The position numbers and the translations under genes were made by a program. The notes under the pieces are model-generated. The model was given only the letters and a program-made list of their open reading frames with translations. It did no database searches and had not been told where the DNA came from. DNA of 64,000 nucleotides from Siphonodentalium dalli (lineage: Eukaryota > Mollusca > Scaphopoda > Gadilida > Siphonodentaliidae), in NCBI GenBank assembly GCA_032622095.1, contig CP136061.1, positions 191,400,369-191,464,368 on the forward strand, given 5' to 3'. This document shows, in pieces, positions 29,301 through 44,300 of the stretch (position 1 is its first letter; every line of letters starts with the position of its first letter).

Positions 29301-32300
29301 ACTAATACTACACGGCCCTATTTGAATCTACATTGGTGGGTCATCTTGGCACATTTGATTTTTCTGGTGCTTTCTATAAACAGCATTGTCATGTGCTCTG
29401 GTCATCAGAGCGACTCTAGGTTTTCTACAAATTGTCTTTTGGTTCCAACAATTACATGTATGGTTCCCTATGTCGGATTAGGTCAGTATTCCATACATTC
29501 AAATTCTTCTGGATGTATTACAGGGGTGGTGCAATCGACTATTTCGGCGAGAGTCTCTTCCCGGTCACTAGTATAGATTCTCTGTCCATGATATCTCAAT
29601 CCTTATCGACAATGGCATATCTCGGATTACTGGGTGTCTGGGCTCTTTTTGAGCTTGTAGCCGTTTAACTTTTTTCATCGGGCTAGATCTCATACTTGGA
29701 CTATGCCCCCTCAAAAATTGACTTTGGGATTGGTTCTATGGTTTTTATAGGGGTCTCCTTTGTCCTTTGAGGCCTTTGCCTCTGGTTGTTTCTCCATGTT
29801 CCTTATAATGCTGGTTATTCCTTATAGTATTTGTCTACACATGGGGTAGCCCTTTAAATACATTATTGCAAAATCCTCAATTTTCATTTTCTATTTCATC
29901 AGGAAATAGATATTTCTTCCCTTCTCCATGTGTTTCGGGAACTACCGGTATCTACTTTATTTGCAGGATATTCAATCCAAGTCACCACTATTTGTTTAGT
30001 TTGGGCCTTCTGGTAGCTGGCCAACATGTATTAGTCTTCTCGTGTAATTACGTACATTGGCTTATGTATATATTGTAGGTTATCAGGTCAATCCAGTTCT
30101 TGCCCATATAGTTCAGTGGGCAAGATACCTTTGACGGAGATACAATATTTTTCTAAGTAAGTAAAATATATATCTCCTAGAAGTATCTTGCCCACTGAAC
30201 TCTGAGCTCCCTCCCAGGGCTTCGCACCCACCCCGCTCACGAGGAATGTCCTAATGGGGAAAAAGTGAAGAATAACGATCTGGCGTCGAGTTTAAATGGA
30301 CATTGGGAGATGATGTCATCAGAGGTTACCGGTCAGGAAACAGGATAAAATGTACCACAGAATTTTCGTTCCGTTTTCAACGCGGGTTTGTTAACCCTTC
30401 CTTGTTAATATTGGGGATATACCATATAGTTCAGTGGGCAAGATACTTCTAGGAGATATATATTTTACTTATTTACAAAAATATTGTATCTATACTCAGC
30501 TTACTAGCTGACTAGCTGAACGTTCCTACATACGATTATAAATATGTATCTAACTACTCGTCAGTGAATATTCAACATCATTCAATTATCATTTACTAAA
30601 TGGATTCTACCACCCAGTTATAAAAGTATATATTGGAATGGTGTACTATTAATTTGGAGGGATGTTCAGGAAATAAGACTAGACGACAGACAGACGAAAA
30701 GCTAATATATAAAGGGCAAAAGGACTCATATTCTTTGGTGGGAAATGTATAATATCGGTAGCTTTGCGCAAGTCGGCAATACCATACAATCGAGTAGGCC
30801 AAGTTTCTGCTGCCAACTCAAAGAGTTTTCATGTTAAATATACAGCTCTACTGAAAGTAATGTGGTGTCACTGGGGTATTATAGTTTATACGGCATTAAC
30901 CTGCAACTCCGTGGTAAGGTGACCGCTTCAACACTGCGTATTCTGTGGTTGCACCATGATTCATCATTCATGCAGTCCCAGTTCGCAGGTATGAAAATAA
31001 AATTGAGTGATCTTCATTATCATAATATGAATGCATTATTATCTGCAAAACACACTTTGCATGAGCTGTTTGTTTACACGCAGCACATAAATAGTGAGCA
31101 ATAAGAAAAACACTTTGGATTTTACTCTTTGCATGAATTAATCTTTTGGCATGGGCTACAAATCGTAACTTTGGTTGGATCATTATGAAATTTGTCATGG
31201 TTATTGACATATAGATGGGAACGATTCATTGTGAATATTAACATCCATGACAAATTTAATGATGATAAGACACTCCGGCCGGTAGCCCGTGCTAATGGAT
31301 TGAATTCTGAAATCCATGATGGCCGCTGGTGGTCATGATTTTTGCCGAATGACCCCAAAATGATTTGTTAACATTAACATGTCAAAGGAAACAGCCATAA
31401 CAGTACATTTGAGGGCTCGCAAATTACGTTTACGTATAGTCATATTAATTTCAATAACATTATCTGAACATTTCCTAAGGGAATTATCGTCAATGAGTAT
31501 TTAGTATAGAAATGGTTAATGCAGTGAAAATAAAATTCATGTCATTGTCATAATCAGGGGTCCGCAAATTGATTATTACTGGTCCATTTGAACAACTAAA
31601 CACTTAAAATCAGACCTACAATGTTGATGTGCTATAGAACTTCTGCACGTATGGTGCAGACAAATAAAATAAAAACCTGCACTATTAATATATGCACGCA
31701 CAAGTAATATCTTTACCGCCCGTAACTTAATAATCATCTTCAGAGTATGTAGTGTATATTTAAACTGAAAAAGGATAATTCGATCAATCATCATCAGACA
31801 AGGTAATGTGCATGAACAGTGATAATACTTCTCAAAGCATGATACACATAGCGGCAACTTGAAAGTATTTATAACCGGCGTCAGGAACTCGCAAAATTCT
31901 GCTCAGCTTCTTTGATTTTGCATCAACTGGAACTGGTCTCCCCATTTGCAGACAATGATTGCAGTATTGTGATGTTCCGATAATGAAACTGCCCATTGGA
32001 CCGATTTCCGATAACTGGAGGCACAGTCAGCCGATTTCAATTCCGAATGTATGTATATTGGCATTTGTTCCCATATACACTCTTTGAACACCCTATTGCA
32101 GATCACTTTCAAAGCCAAATACATCAAAGAAAGATACACACACTTGTCGCAAAACTATTTCTGCTGACGTAAGCTGCGGGCTGCCTTTGATACTTGTTTT
32201 GACAAAGAGGTCACAGGTGCCGACTCTGAGTGATGACTACCGAGTAACGTTATGACCAAGCATTAAGCACATGCACGCAGTGTAAAAGTCTTTGACTTGT

Positions 32301-35300
32301 GATTGAATACTTGTAAGTTGTGAAAATGGACAGAATGGGTAATAATTGCTTTAATGTAGACATGGAGTACTGAGCCACAGCTATATCCTACGTTCCTTTA
32401 AATGTTTTGTACTGAAGTATATTCCTTTAAAATTTGTGTTGACAGTGTTGGACTCTATTCTGTCTTTTGTTTAATGTTTATAATTATAAACATATTTCCC
32501 AAATTGTCTTGATTTTAGATATTATGCAATGTCCGTCTGACATTGGTTGTTATTGAAGATAGATCTGATTGCGACTACTAATTCATTCGGCGTGTGTCAA
32601 ATTCTTGACACAGCAGGCGATGTCACATGGCACACGCTCAACATCAAACTTTGTAATGAGGTCAGCTCACTCAGCTAATTAAAGCAATCTTTGAGTCTCT
32701 TCCATGTCCACACGATTGAACCAATAACTTCATATTCCACTGCGTATGTGGGGTTGGTGCATTGGCATACTCATCTGTAACTGTATCAGACTATTTTGAC
32801 AATGCTTATAACTTCTTTTTAGATTGTTACGGCAAACCTCATATGTTCATGTAGTAGTTCCATACATTCCATAGGGTCCATGAGTACAGAATGTATACCA
32901 TCATGTGATTATCACATGACATTGATGCATTGCACAAAGCTAAGTTACTAAGGAAAAACATATAGTACATTATTTAGTCTGTTCACGAAAGAAGGTGCGC
33001 TGTGGTTAAGCTATGTGCATTGAACACAGCATGGTGGGTTTTTCCAAAATTGAAGATGTGCTTAGAGTAGTAAAATTGGGTTAAGTGACCTTTGCATTGT
33101 CATAGAAATTTGAAAATTACTTACAAAATATAATTAAGAGGATTTACTTAATAGGAATGTTAATACCTTACTCGTATTTAAATTCACACAGTACTATATT
33201 TCGTGCACCCATCGTTGTGCGAATTAAAAACTGAGCGAAAAATATCACCACTCCTGAGTATATACCAAACCATAGGGAAAACAAGAGGGCTATGTTGGTC
33301 AGTTAATTACATGCATTACGGAAGTTTGGACTGATGACAAATCATGGTAATATCATCTGTGTTGAAATACACGAAAGCATGCCCCCCATATTCTCAACCC
33401 CAAAGTGACACCAAGACCAACAGCTATTAGTTATTTCAACACAAACCCCAACAAAGTGCTGATTTTTTCTGAAATCAGCTGCATACACTGTTGTGGCTTT
33501 ACTTCTTTTGAGTTCATTTCAATGATAACTATATAACTATTTCAATATCAGAATAATTATTTGGAGCACATAAACATCGACCTTCACAACAAACTGATGA
33601 TACAGTTTTACATTATGTAAATCCGTCAAGAAGGTGTTTATTATACACATGTATCTTGGGGAATGATTAAGAACTGAAACTGTCTTCTAATAAACAATTT
33701 TAGCTTGGTGCACGAAATTCAAAGTGCGCGAATTCAAATCTGAGCGAAAAATAGTACTGCGCGAATTTAAATAAGAGTAAGGTACCAGTGTTTCTCTTCT
33801 GAGGAGGTAACATCACTCAGATTAAAGATAAAATAATAGTCGAAATTGTTAATGTAGTTTCTCTCTGGGTGGTAATTCCAGGGAGCCTGTGAGTTCTCTC
33901 TAGCTGAAACATACATGGGGGCCCTGCGAATCGGCACTTTTCCACATATTCAAAATCTGATATTGAATCAGGAAGCCGAATCTCGAATCAAATCGGTTAG
34001 CCGTCGGTGCTTGGGGAAGGTCCTCGCATTTGATTGCGAATTCCTATAAATAGATAGGGAATTTCAGTGTTTAAACTATTTTGAAAGAAAATAGCATGTG
34101 AAAGTTTCTGGTTGTATAATTTATATACCTGTACAATCCAATTATGGTTTGGCAATGAAACTATATAATTAGTCATGCAGTAGGTATTAGGTGGATCCCG
34201 GCATTCACATGAACCCCTGAATGTGATTAATTATCTTACATGTCCACGATTAATCTGTCTTCAAAATGATATATCATTTACCGTGATAGGAAAAGAAAGG
34301 TAAAGTGATGATACGATTATTTAATATATTGTTTACATTTTCTGATACGGCAACAAATAAAAATTCTTTAGAAAACAAGGCTTTGTTTACTTATAAATCA
34401 TGTTGCTTTGAATTAAACGGACCTCTGATATACGCATATTTGATATAACTCCCGCCAATGATTCTGGGAGTAAAGTATGTTATGGAAGAGTAATGGAATA
34501 GGACTGTATCCCAAACAGCATCAACCCAAGCGACTGAGAAGACTTGCTCTATAAGGATATATTCAATTTCCCATTATAGACAGTGTCACATAGAAAACAT
34601 GAGAAAAAAGGGAAGATGATGTCTAATAGCCAAGATGTGAAAGAGAAGACAAGTGATCAACCCCACGGGAGAGGAGGTTTGTACATTTTGTATCATTCTG
34701 TGTTTCTTCTGTGTAATATATCATCTTTCTCGTGTTAAAAAAAATGGGGCATATACTGGATTGACTTTGTTCATCTGTCCGACCACCATCTGGATGTCTG
34801 TCCATCCATCCATGCATATATCTCAGATATGGGTTATCAGATAGTCTAGTTTTGTTAAGATATGTGAACTAAAATAGCACAAAAAATTCAGTACATCTGT
34901 TTTCTCAAAGTGTCTGAATCATCATGTGATAGAAATTGCCCCTTTTTTCTCCAATGATTCTGCATCAAGCATTGATATTTGTATCAAAGTGATCTCATTG
35001 GACATTTTTTGCAATTTTTCCCAAAATAAATAAATAGAAAATCTAGACTCACATTTATTGAATATTTATTAAATGTTTATAAAACTAATAGTCATATTAA
35101 CGGATTACAGATAAGAGGAGGAGGGACAAGTTTCAGCACATACAGAGTTCTGGTTATGGTCATTCATCTCCATCAAAGAGCCCTGCTAGAGGGCGCCGAA
35201 CAACTTCACCTCCAACTGATAAACCCGTTAGGCAAAGTATGATTTTACTCTTGAATTAGTTCTATTTTTCCTAATTTTGTGAAATGGCTGACAAAATATA

Positions 35301-38300
35301 ATTGAACAAATGTACAACAGATGCATGCTTCCCTTTAACAAGTGATTTGGAGAAATACATCTCCATTCTCCTTTAATTCTTTCTAAATAATCATTGTTGA
35401 GTAGTTACAGTCCTCAAAATTAGGAATAAATAACATGTTGTCATGTTACATTAGTTTACCACACCTTTTCCATGGCACTTCCATAATACTCAAATGACTG
35501 TCATTTGCCTTCTATTTTATCACATCTCTCAGCCGAGTCGGCATATATGTGATACCGCCGTGTCTTGCAACCGATGAATAACTTCCAAAACTCTGCTACC
35601 ATGGCTGTGTTCATTTAAATGTGTTGAATCACCCCCAAGATGAATAGTACAGGTACAACTGACAATGTTACCCTGTTGTCATTTGCAATAGATCCAATGA
35701 TCCAATAGATTTAATGTTTAAAGAGGTGGTGATTGGAGGTAATTCCTTTTTATACGCCCATTTGAAAAAAAACGGTCGTATTATGTAAATGGGTTGTCCG
35801 TCTGTCCGTCATCCATCTGTCTGCTTTTGTTTTCTGGATGATAACTTTAGATTGAATCGAGTGAGCTGAATAAAATTTGGTATGTTAGTTTACCACACCA
35901 AAATACAGATCAAGTTCGAATTTGGGTTTCGTCCACATGATTTTGACTGAGTTATGCCCCTTTTTCGACTTAGATTTTACCGGATATTGGTTTCCAGATT
36001 GTTGTGTTTTATTTTTGTTTTTATTTCGTCTCTTAAGTCAAAGGTTTCAAACAAATGAATTAAACCTTGCCCCACTCTACTCCACTTGTTGATGATGTAT
36101 TTAAAAGGTCAACAGTTTGTAACTTCCTTTTTGTGATACACTTTTCACATCATTGGGATGTATACCGGGTGACCCAATTGGCAGTTAACCAATCACTAAA
36201 CAGGATTTATTGTAACACAGACAGGCTATGTAAATATATTTGAATATCCAATTTATTCTTATCAGAGGAATATTGTTGCGAATTTTGCACATGGTGATGA
36301 TCAAACAGGACTGTGCATCTGCAGTAATAAATTAAGTATCTTTGAAAAATGGTACAAGAGACAGACTGTTCAAAGAGCATAGCATGATCAATCTGTAAAT
36401 CTGTTACTGATTTGTGTTACAGAGATGCGTATAGGCCTGTACATGTGAGTGTGCCTCATATTTGCAAACAATATCAATATCAACTCGCATGAGATTAGTG
36501 ACTATCTACAAAGTGCATAAATACTTCAGTTTAATTACAAAAACTTAATTGGAATGTATATGAATTACACAACCGGAGAGTTGTACATGCGATGTTATTT
36601 TCTTATAAAAATACTTTATACACTGAAATATCACAATGCTGTATTGGGAACAAATTCGCGACCTATGATATGCACAGAGGGGGCTGGACGCTCAAGATTA
36701 GTTTCGATATTGACATCGGCTTTCAATTTCGATATTGGATTTTTAATCTGTGGGAAAGTGACGATTCGCAGGGCCCTACTTTGAACTGGTATGCACATTC
36801 AATATTTTCACAGGATCTCCATCACCAAGAGGTAAAACTGTAACAAAGAGCAAAACTCAATCTAGAAACCAGGAACCAGATGCTCTTGAGCTGTTTGCTA
36901 ATTACATGAATGAGAAACATAAAATACTACCCGAGGTAAATATATATACAGTAATGCCCTAAATAATTGATTCCTCAACCACAGCAGAATTGTGGGGAAT
37001 TTGTTCAGGATTTAGTTGGAAAATCCTGAAAAATTACCCATAATTGTGCTGTGGTTAAGGAGTCGATTATTTAGGGCAATTATTGTACAAGTGTATCATG
37101 TATTCTTTTGCTCAGATTTGCCACAAGTGTTAGAAATGCAAAATATTATTACTTTTCTAGAGCTTTTAGTAGCATTCCAAATTGTGTGATGTTCTTGAAC
37201 ACTGGGCCAATAATGAAATTCTTGTTTGGCCCACCTGCCAGAACCTGATAATAATACTGGTAATAACATGAATTTGTCTGGTATTGTACGTTATTAATTG
37301 GCTCTTTCCATATTGACTGAGTTATGAGGCTGAGATCTCTCGTATGGCATCAGGCCGATATGACAGACCTAGGTCTCATAACTTGGTCAATGTGGAAACA
37401 ACCAACTTATAGATATTTTATTAATTAGCAATGGCAAATTGTGTTATTTCACAGGAAGAAAATGATAACATATATATGTTGTGTGTTTTATTAAATTAAC
37501 AATTACTCCCAACAATATTTTATACGCTTCTTGAAAAAACGGAAGTATTATGTTATTGGTTAGTCTGCCCGTCCGTTCAACTATCTGTTCGCTTTTTTTC
37601 GTTTCCGGATGATAACTTTAGAAAGTCAGAACTGAATGGAATGAAATTTGTATGTTGGTTTACTAGCACAAAATACAGGTCAATATCAAATTCGAGTTTC
37701 GCCCACCAATTTTCACCAGAGTTACGGCACTTTTTGTTGGAATTTCTACTCAATTTTCATTTTTCCGGATGATAACTTTCGTAAGCCTGAACTGAATGGC
37801 ATGAAATTTGTTATGTTACTCATTATGGACCTTTGTCGAAATTACGACGGGTGTATTTTGCCGTGCCCTAGCAATGCTCTTTTTATTCTTGTGAACTTTG
37901 TGCAGAAAATGCAGCTATTTCACAGTACTGTCTGTTTCGACTGGGAACGATTTTGATATGGATACTTCCTCGACGTATAGTTGTACCCATAAACAATGAC
38001 AGTCCGATAATAAACCAAAACACCCGTGAATGTCATGTTATTGTATTATTGACATTAATAATGTACAATTATTGAAAGTATATGGAGATTTCCATGATGA
38101 CTGTAGCAGTTAATATCACAAGAATAATCTGAGAGAACATGACAAAATTAATTACAGTAATGCCCTAAGTAATCGACTCCTTAACCACAGCAGAATTATG
38201 GGTAACTTTTCAGGATTTAGTCGGAAATATGGCTTGTTGCTATCATCGGAAAGCTCTCAGTGAGAGCTTTCCGATGAATGGCAATAAGCCATATTTCCGA

Positions 38301-41300
38301 CTAAATCCTGAAAAGTTACCCATAATTCTGCTGTGGTTAAGGAGTCGATTACTTAGGGCATTACTGTACTCTTTGTTAATTTTATAGCTGCTTGCCTTTT
38401 CACTGTGATGCAACCAAAACCCTGGTCACATCTATTTTTGTGACAAATGATCCTCCATTCAATTTGTCAATCTCTTTCAGGCCATGATATCTACTGATGA
38501 GCCATCAATAATCAGCAGCTGGCGAGAAAATCAACCAATTAATCAGTCACTGATCACAGATGTCAAGGACTGGCAGGAGCGTTATCATGAGACTAAAAAA
38601 GTGCAAGAGAAATTAAAAGGTCAGTCAAGTAAAATCTAAAATAGCATTTGGATATTATCAAGTTTTATTGAAGCCAAATATAATCAAGCCTGCAAATAGT
38701 GTGTCTGTTATTTGCAGAATGAGGTCCCCATAGGGTGAATTTAGTGACGCTATTCCCCACGGTGGGCTAGCATCACCAAATTCACCCTCTGGGAACCTCA
38801 TTCTGCTTAGGCCTCAACTGCTATGGGACACCTAGGATCAGTTGAATTTCCCCATTTGAAGTTGGTGATGTTCACCCATTTGTCACCTCAATTATGCATT
38901 TTATCTTCTGCAAATTAGGGGATATAGAAACTTCCCAGAAGGGAAAAAGTAACTAAAACAATGTTAATTTCAGACTATATTTGATACTTCCCAGATGGTG
39001 AGGCCTGAGCAGAATGAGGCCCCCAGAGGGTGAATTTGGTAATGCTAGCCCTCTGGGAGACCATATTCTGCATATATTGCAGTAAAGATAGGTTAAAGGT
39101 ACTCCATCCGATCAGAAGCTCCTAAATTACTATTTCTTTGGCTTCGGGGGGTAAAAAATATTTGATTCGAGTCGAGGAACCCACCCGTCAAAGCTCAGAG
39201 TGATCAGATATATATTTTTAAAGTTTGTTATTTCTCGTGATCTGCAGTAATAAGTGGCCCAGAAAACACGTGGTCAAACGGACAAATTGCGGATGAAGAT
39301 GGATAACTCTAAAATCAAGTGGTAATAATAACCACTTGATTTTAGAGTTATTCATCTTCATCGGCAATTTGTTCGCTTGACCACGTGTTTTCTGGGCCAC
39401 ATCTTGAGAAATTATCAAACTTAAAAAATTGATATCTGATCACTCTGATCTTTGATGGGTGGGTTCCTCGACTCAAAACAAATATTTTTAACCCCCCGAA
39501 GCCAAAGAAATAGTAATTTAGGAGCATCTTATCAGATTGAGTACCTTTAATAAATGTATAATTTCACTAAATGAAAGAAAGTAAATACACCTTTATGTCC
39601 AACATTGAGTTGAAAAATCTCTATATATTATAATAATTTTCACTTTAACCAACTACTCTAGTGTTTTCTGTGCCTTATGTTTGACAATGTATTGGTCTAT
39701 TTGTATTACTTACAATGTTTCACCATCTGTCTTCAGCTGCCATGTCCACAATGGAGAGAGATTATGAACGGAACATAGAAGCACAGAAGTTGAAATTCGA
39801 AGAAAAGATTTTAAATCTGAAACAAGAAAACTTTGTACTGGCTGCAAAGGTATTTGTTAGCCAAGCCTAATTATAGTGTGCCTTTATTTTAGAATGAGGT
39901 CCCCAGAGGGTGAATTTAGTGACAATATCCCACATAGCTGGCTAGCATCACCAAATTCACCCTCTAGGGACCTCATTCTGCTTGAGCCTCATCTGAGACA
40001 TAGACTCAGATTGAAATTTCCAAATGGTGAATATTGTGATGTACACCCATTGGGAACCTCGATTATGCAATGTGTCATCTGCCAATATGGGGGATATAGA
40101 GAAACTAAACTAAAAAATAAATAGAATCTATGTGAAGAAATTTGATAACAAAGAAACTTTCCAGAGAAGATGAGGCCTAAGTAGAATGAGGTCCCCAGAG
40201 GGTGAATTTAGTGATGCTAGCCTGCTATGCGGGATAGCGTCACTAAATTCACCCTATGGGGACCTCATTCTGCAAATGACAGGCACACTAAACTACGGCT
40301 ATAATCATTCACAATCCTGGAATTCATACACTGTTTCAAACATCAGATACAGTGATTCCGATGCACCAATCCCTGAGTTCCAGATGAGTATCTGATGGCC
40401 AACTGTTATTGTGCTCAAATAAGTCTTACTAAGTACACAGCGTGATATTCAACATTTATTTTCAGTACAGATGTATAGCAGTGAAGAGGTTAAAATTTGC
40501 CATGTGATATTCATGCAATAATTGAACAGAGGAAAAAAGGATTCCTGGTGCCTTGGGAGTTCGCCCATACACCCTCTCTTATCTTTCTTTGTCTTTTCTT
40601 TCATCTGCATGTCGGCTGTGGGTTGGGTGGAAGAGTCTTGGTTTTGGTTCTTGGTTGGGAATACGGGACGATCCAGCACTCACACTGGACTGCGTATTCT
40701 TGTCTTTCTAAACCTGCGACAATCCAATAATCCCACTGGACTACGGGTTCTGTTATGTTACGGTAGAAATAAAGGCTGATTCAGCATACCCACTGGACTG
40801 CGTATTATTTATTATCTGAACATTTCCTAAGGGAACTACTCATCAATGAGTATTTAGTATAGAAAGGGTAAATGCAAAATTATAACAAAATTATTTCAGT
40901 TGTCGGGGACAGATGCAGACATTAAAAAGAAAGTAGCAGAGGGCGGAACGTTAGAAGGAATGAGTAAGGAAGAAATTGAGAAGTTGGAGAAAGAGATTAG
41001 AGAGCAAGAAAACCTCATATCAGGTTATCAGAGTGAGAACAAACGACTATACGAGGAGATAAAGAAACTACAAACGAGCAATAAACAAACTGAGGAGAGG
41101 ATGTTCAAAGAAAATCAAAGATTGTCTGCCGAGGTTGTTAATCTCAAGTATGTATGTTTTTTAATTTTTACTTTATGAATATACTTCATTGACATAGCAA
41201 AAGGTGGGCATATATGACAGCCATGAGTTACTTGATCGCAAAGAAAGATTCGAGATTTGCCATCAAGAGTTCCTTTGTAAGATATTTCAATGACATTTGC

Positions 41301-44300
41301 ATTTTCAGTTCTAGAGTTACCCTTTTTTCACCTGGCTTTTCTAGCCTTAACTGGTAGAAAGATGTTTAATTGATGTGAAACACTCCGGTAGGGTGATCAA
41401 ATAGAAATGGAGATTAATCTTGCTCAAAGTTGATATTTTTACAAATAGCATATCCAAATTGACAACACACACCATAATTCTTATATATTAATTAAATTAA
41501 ATGACTCTCGGTGGCAAAATCATTTTCGTTAGTTTATCGCCGATAGTTGCATCCCGAATTGAGAAGTAAATATTTACAATTGGGTGTAGTTCAGACTTGG
41601 AAGTTAAAGTTTACCTTTACCCTTTCATGACATGAGCTGTGCTGGTTCAACAGTAAAGATCATGTGCCAGTGCATTATCTTATATATGCGAGTCTCCCAT
41701 GAGAGAATGTGCTCGCTTACAAGGTCAAGGTAAATATTGTTTGGCCAATGTATTCTCTTATATGCGAGGCTCCCCATGGGAAAAGAGATTGCTACAAAAT
41801 AATAATGGCTGCTGGTAACTTTGCCAGTTTTTCAATATGTCATTGAGTAAATATAATGTCAGACTTGTATCTCACAGGAGCAAATTAGAACAAAGGGAAT
41901 TAGAACTGAAGAACAAAGGCCTGATTACCTCCCCTTATATGCAGCAGCAGATAGCCGCTGGGAACACTACCACTGCCACACTTGGTGCTGAACGGATTGC
42001 TTTCCTCGAGAGTGAAGTCAAAGAACTCAGGGTGAGATTTCTGAATTGATGGTGACTCTGTTGTATATGCAATCTGTGTGTTAATGGTACCAAAACTCTT
42101 AGTGCTATACAATTTTCAAGGGTGCTAAGAGTTATTATTACCACTTTATGGGACATTCTTTACACATTATCACTGTTTTAAGAGATGGTAAAGATCAACA
42201 CTTAATGTGAGGTTAACATGTCACATGACTCGTAGGGCCGATTATGAGCTGTCAACTCATTATCGACCCTACACGTCACATAACTGGTAAAAAGAGTATC
42301 CGATAGTCCTATTCAACTTAACCCTTATTCCAACGTATCGTCTTTTGACGTCTTTTGTTGTAGCGTCCATATCGGCTTTTGACGTCTTTTGTTGTAGCGT
42401 CCATATCGTCTTTTGACGTTTTTAATTTTTTGCATTTTCAACACTCGGATTTGAGACTCGAATAAAGAGTAATAATGACAATTTACATTGATTGTGTTTT
42501 GTTCTGCTGATGGTTAAGATAATGAAGGGCACATATTAAAGCCTTTCTTCCTTTGCTAGGCTTTAGATTTGCAAAATGTTTACTTTAAATAATACTGTTT
42601 TGGCCGACAAAATGAAAACAAACGAAATAGAACACGTGGTTGCGACGAAGACAAAATTTGTTGTGAGAGACACTTCCTTTTTGATTGCGTTATGCATGGC
42701 CGCGAGGGTAATCTATGTAAAATATGACAACTTGAAATTTATATTTATATTGGATTATGTATTATTTCTTAGGTGGTGATTTTATATTTCCAAATAGTGC
42801 AATATGAACATTTCTCCCAGTCCTAATTAAATCAGCCATAGCTAAGCAAAATCTCAGCGTAATAGTTGCGGAACTGGCCATTGGGATGTTTTTCCTGTCG
42901 AGTTCCATTATGATTGTCACTTCAGTCGTGAAAAAAGATTTTTATAATAAATTTTTTTTTTAATGGGCTAAAATTATAATGAAGGCACATATTTCCACCT
43001 TGCCTTCCTAAATATTACAAAATGTTGACATAGAGTATGTACTCAGTCTAGTAATGAGTCGCATTGGCTGACAAAATGAAAACAAACGAAACAGAAACAC
43101 GTGGTTCACTGGTTGCGAATTTTCGACAAAGATGAAATTTGTCTCAATATTTAATTTAGGTGAACTTTTCCACTAACCAAATGTTGTAAAACATATTCAT
43201 TTAGTGTCATAATTGTTGTTTAATTTGAGAACTCGAACATTGCAATTCCAAATTGATGACACAAAGTGCTTTTATTACACAAATTTACTCTGCGAAATCA
43301 GGTTATGTCGGAGCATCGGAATATTATTTCCGGTTGTAATGTAACTACGGACGCACCACCCCGTTGTTGTGCTATCGGCGGGATTCTGAACACATAATTA
43401 ATTAAAACTTTTTAGATATTTAGATATTAAAAAAAGTAAATATCTCCTGGTTTGACATCAAGTCAGCCCAATGCGAGTGCTTCTAAATAAAGGAGAGTTT
43501 ACAGTTGGCATGCAAATATCTCAAATTCATCTTGGGAAGTTTCTTTGTGTGTGTGCATATATAATTACCGAGTATAAAGTGATAGGGTACTTATATCAAT
43601 GCAATGTTGATAAAACAAAGAATATCCCAAGCGGCACATTCGAGCACCTGCTGGCAACGTCTTAGTACTCTTACGGCTAAGTTAGCCCACTGCCATTTTG
43701 AACAATTTGCGCTCGTTTTCTGTCATCTAATTAGCATCAATGGGGAAACTCCACCACTAAACTTGAGCCAATGAAATCAGTTCACACTTCTAATCATTGA
43801 TGCCATTGTTTGTCAATGAAAACATTCATAGAATCAACAAAAAGTGACATTTGAACATGTGGTTTTTGCACGAAAATTGACAAACTTTCACAAAGCAACG
43901 TGACGTAATTGCTAATAATTTGCGCTTTTATCGGACGTCTTTTTACGACTTTTCTCAAATCATTGTTTATATGATTAATTCACATCAAATATAAAGACAT
44001 TTGGTTTAATTATTTTATTTATAATACGCTTTTTGTTTTAAAAATCATGAATTATTTTTTTTTCAATCAAGACAGGAGTCCGTGGGTAAACAAACTTAAA
44101 GGACATACTCGCATAGGCATACTGTAAATTTGCATAAAATGTCATTTTTTGACTCGCATGTGTGATAAAATGAAGATAAACAGTTGTTTATGGGCACATA
44201 TTTAGTTTGTCTACTGGTTTATGTTTCAATTATCGTATTCACAGATGACACTTAAGTGAGAGCATGTTTGTTGTTGCATATCTGATGATACACATGGTAC

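Larger units (their letters stand above)
25812..30486. mobile_element. Element 1: DIRS-like element, non-coding, about 4.7 kb
   Basis: Inverted terminal repeats 25826-26015 and 30256-30446 (gtatcttgcccactgaacta inward). Just before the right repeat, 30104-30201 equals the reverse complement of the element's right end joined to its left end: one half matches the left outer sequence (ctttgacggagata), the other the right outer sequence (tctcctagaagtatcttg). Inverted repeats plus an internal complementary region are the DIRS layout. Both flanks share TATCT (25812-25816 and 30487-30491), as expected for recombinase-mediated integration. The longest ORF is 216 codons (28343-28993) with no recognised domain; no reverse transcriptase, RNase H or tyrosine recombinase motif was seen. 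It lies in the intron between exons 11 and 12. Confidence 0.8.

Noticed and set aside
25812-30486. Element 1 as a large cut-and-paste transposon (for example Mutator- or Polinton-like)
   Set aside because: Long inverted repeats would fit, but no clear target duplication is seen and the internal joined copy of both ends is not explained by that mechanism.
33918-36778. Inverted pair as the ends of one transposon
   Set aside because: The interval contains exons 12 and 13, so it cannot be a single insertion. Treated as two separate repeat copies in opposite orientation.
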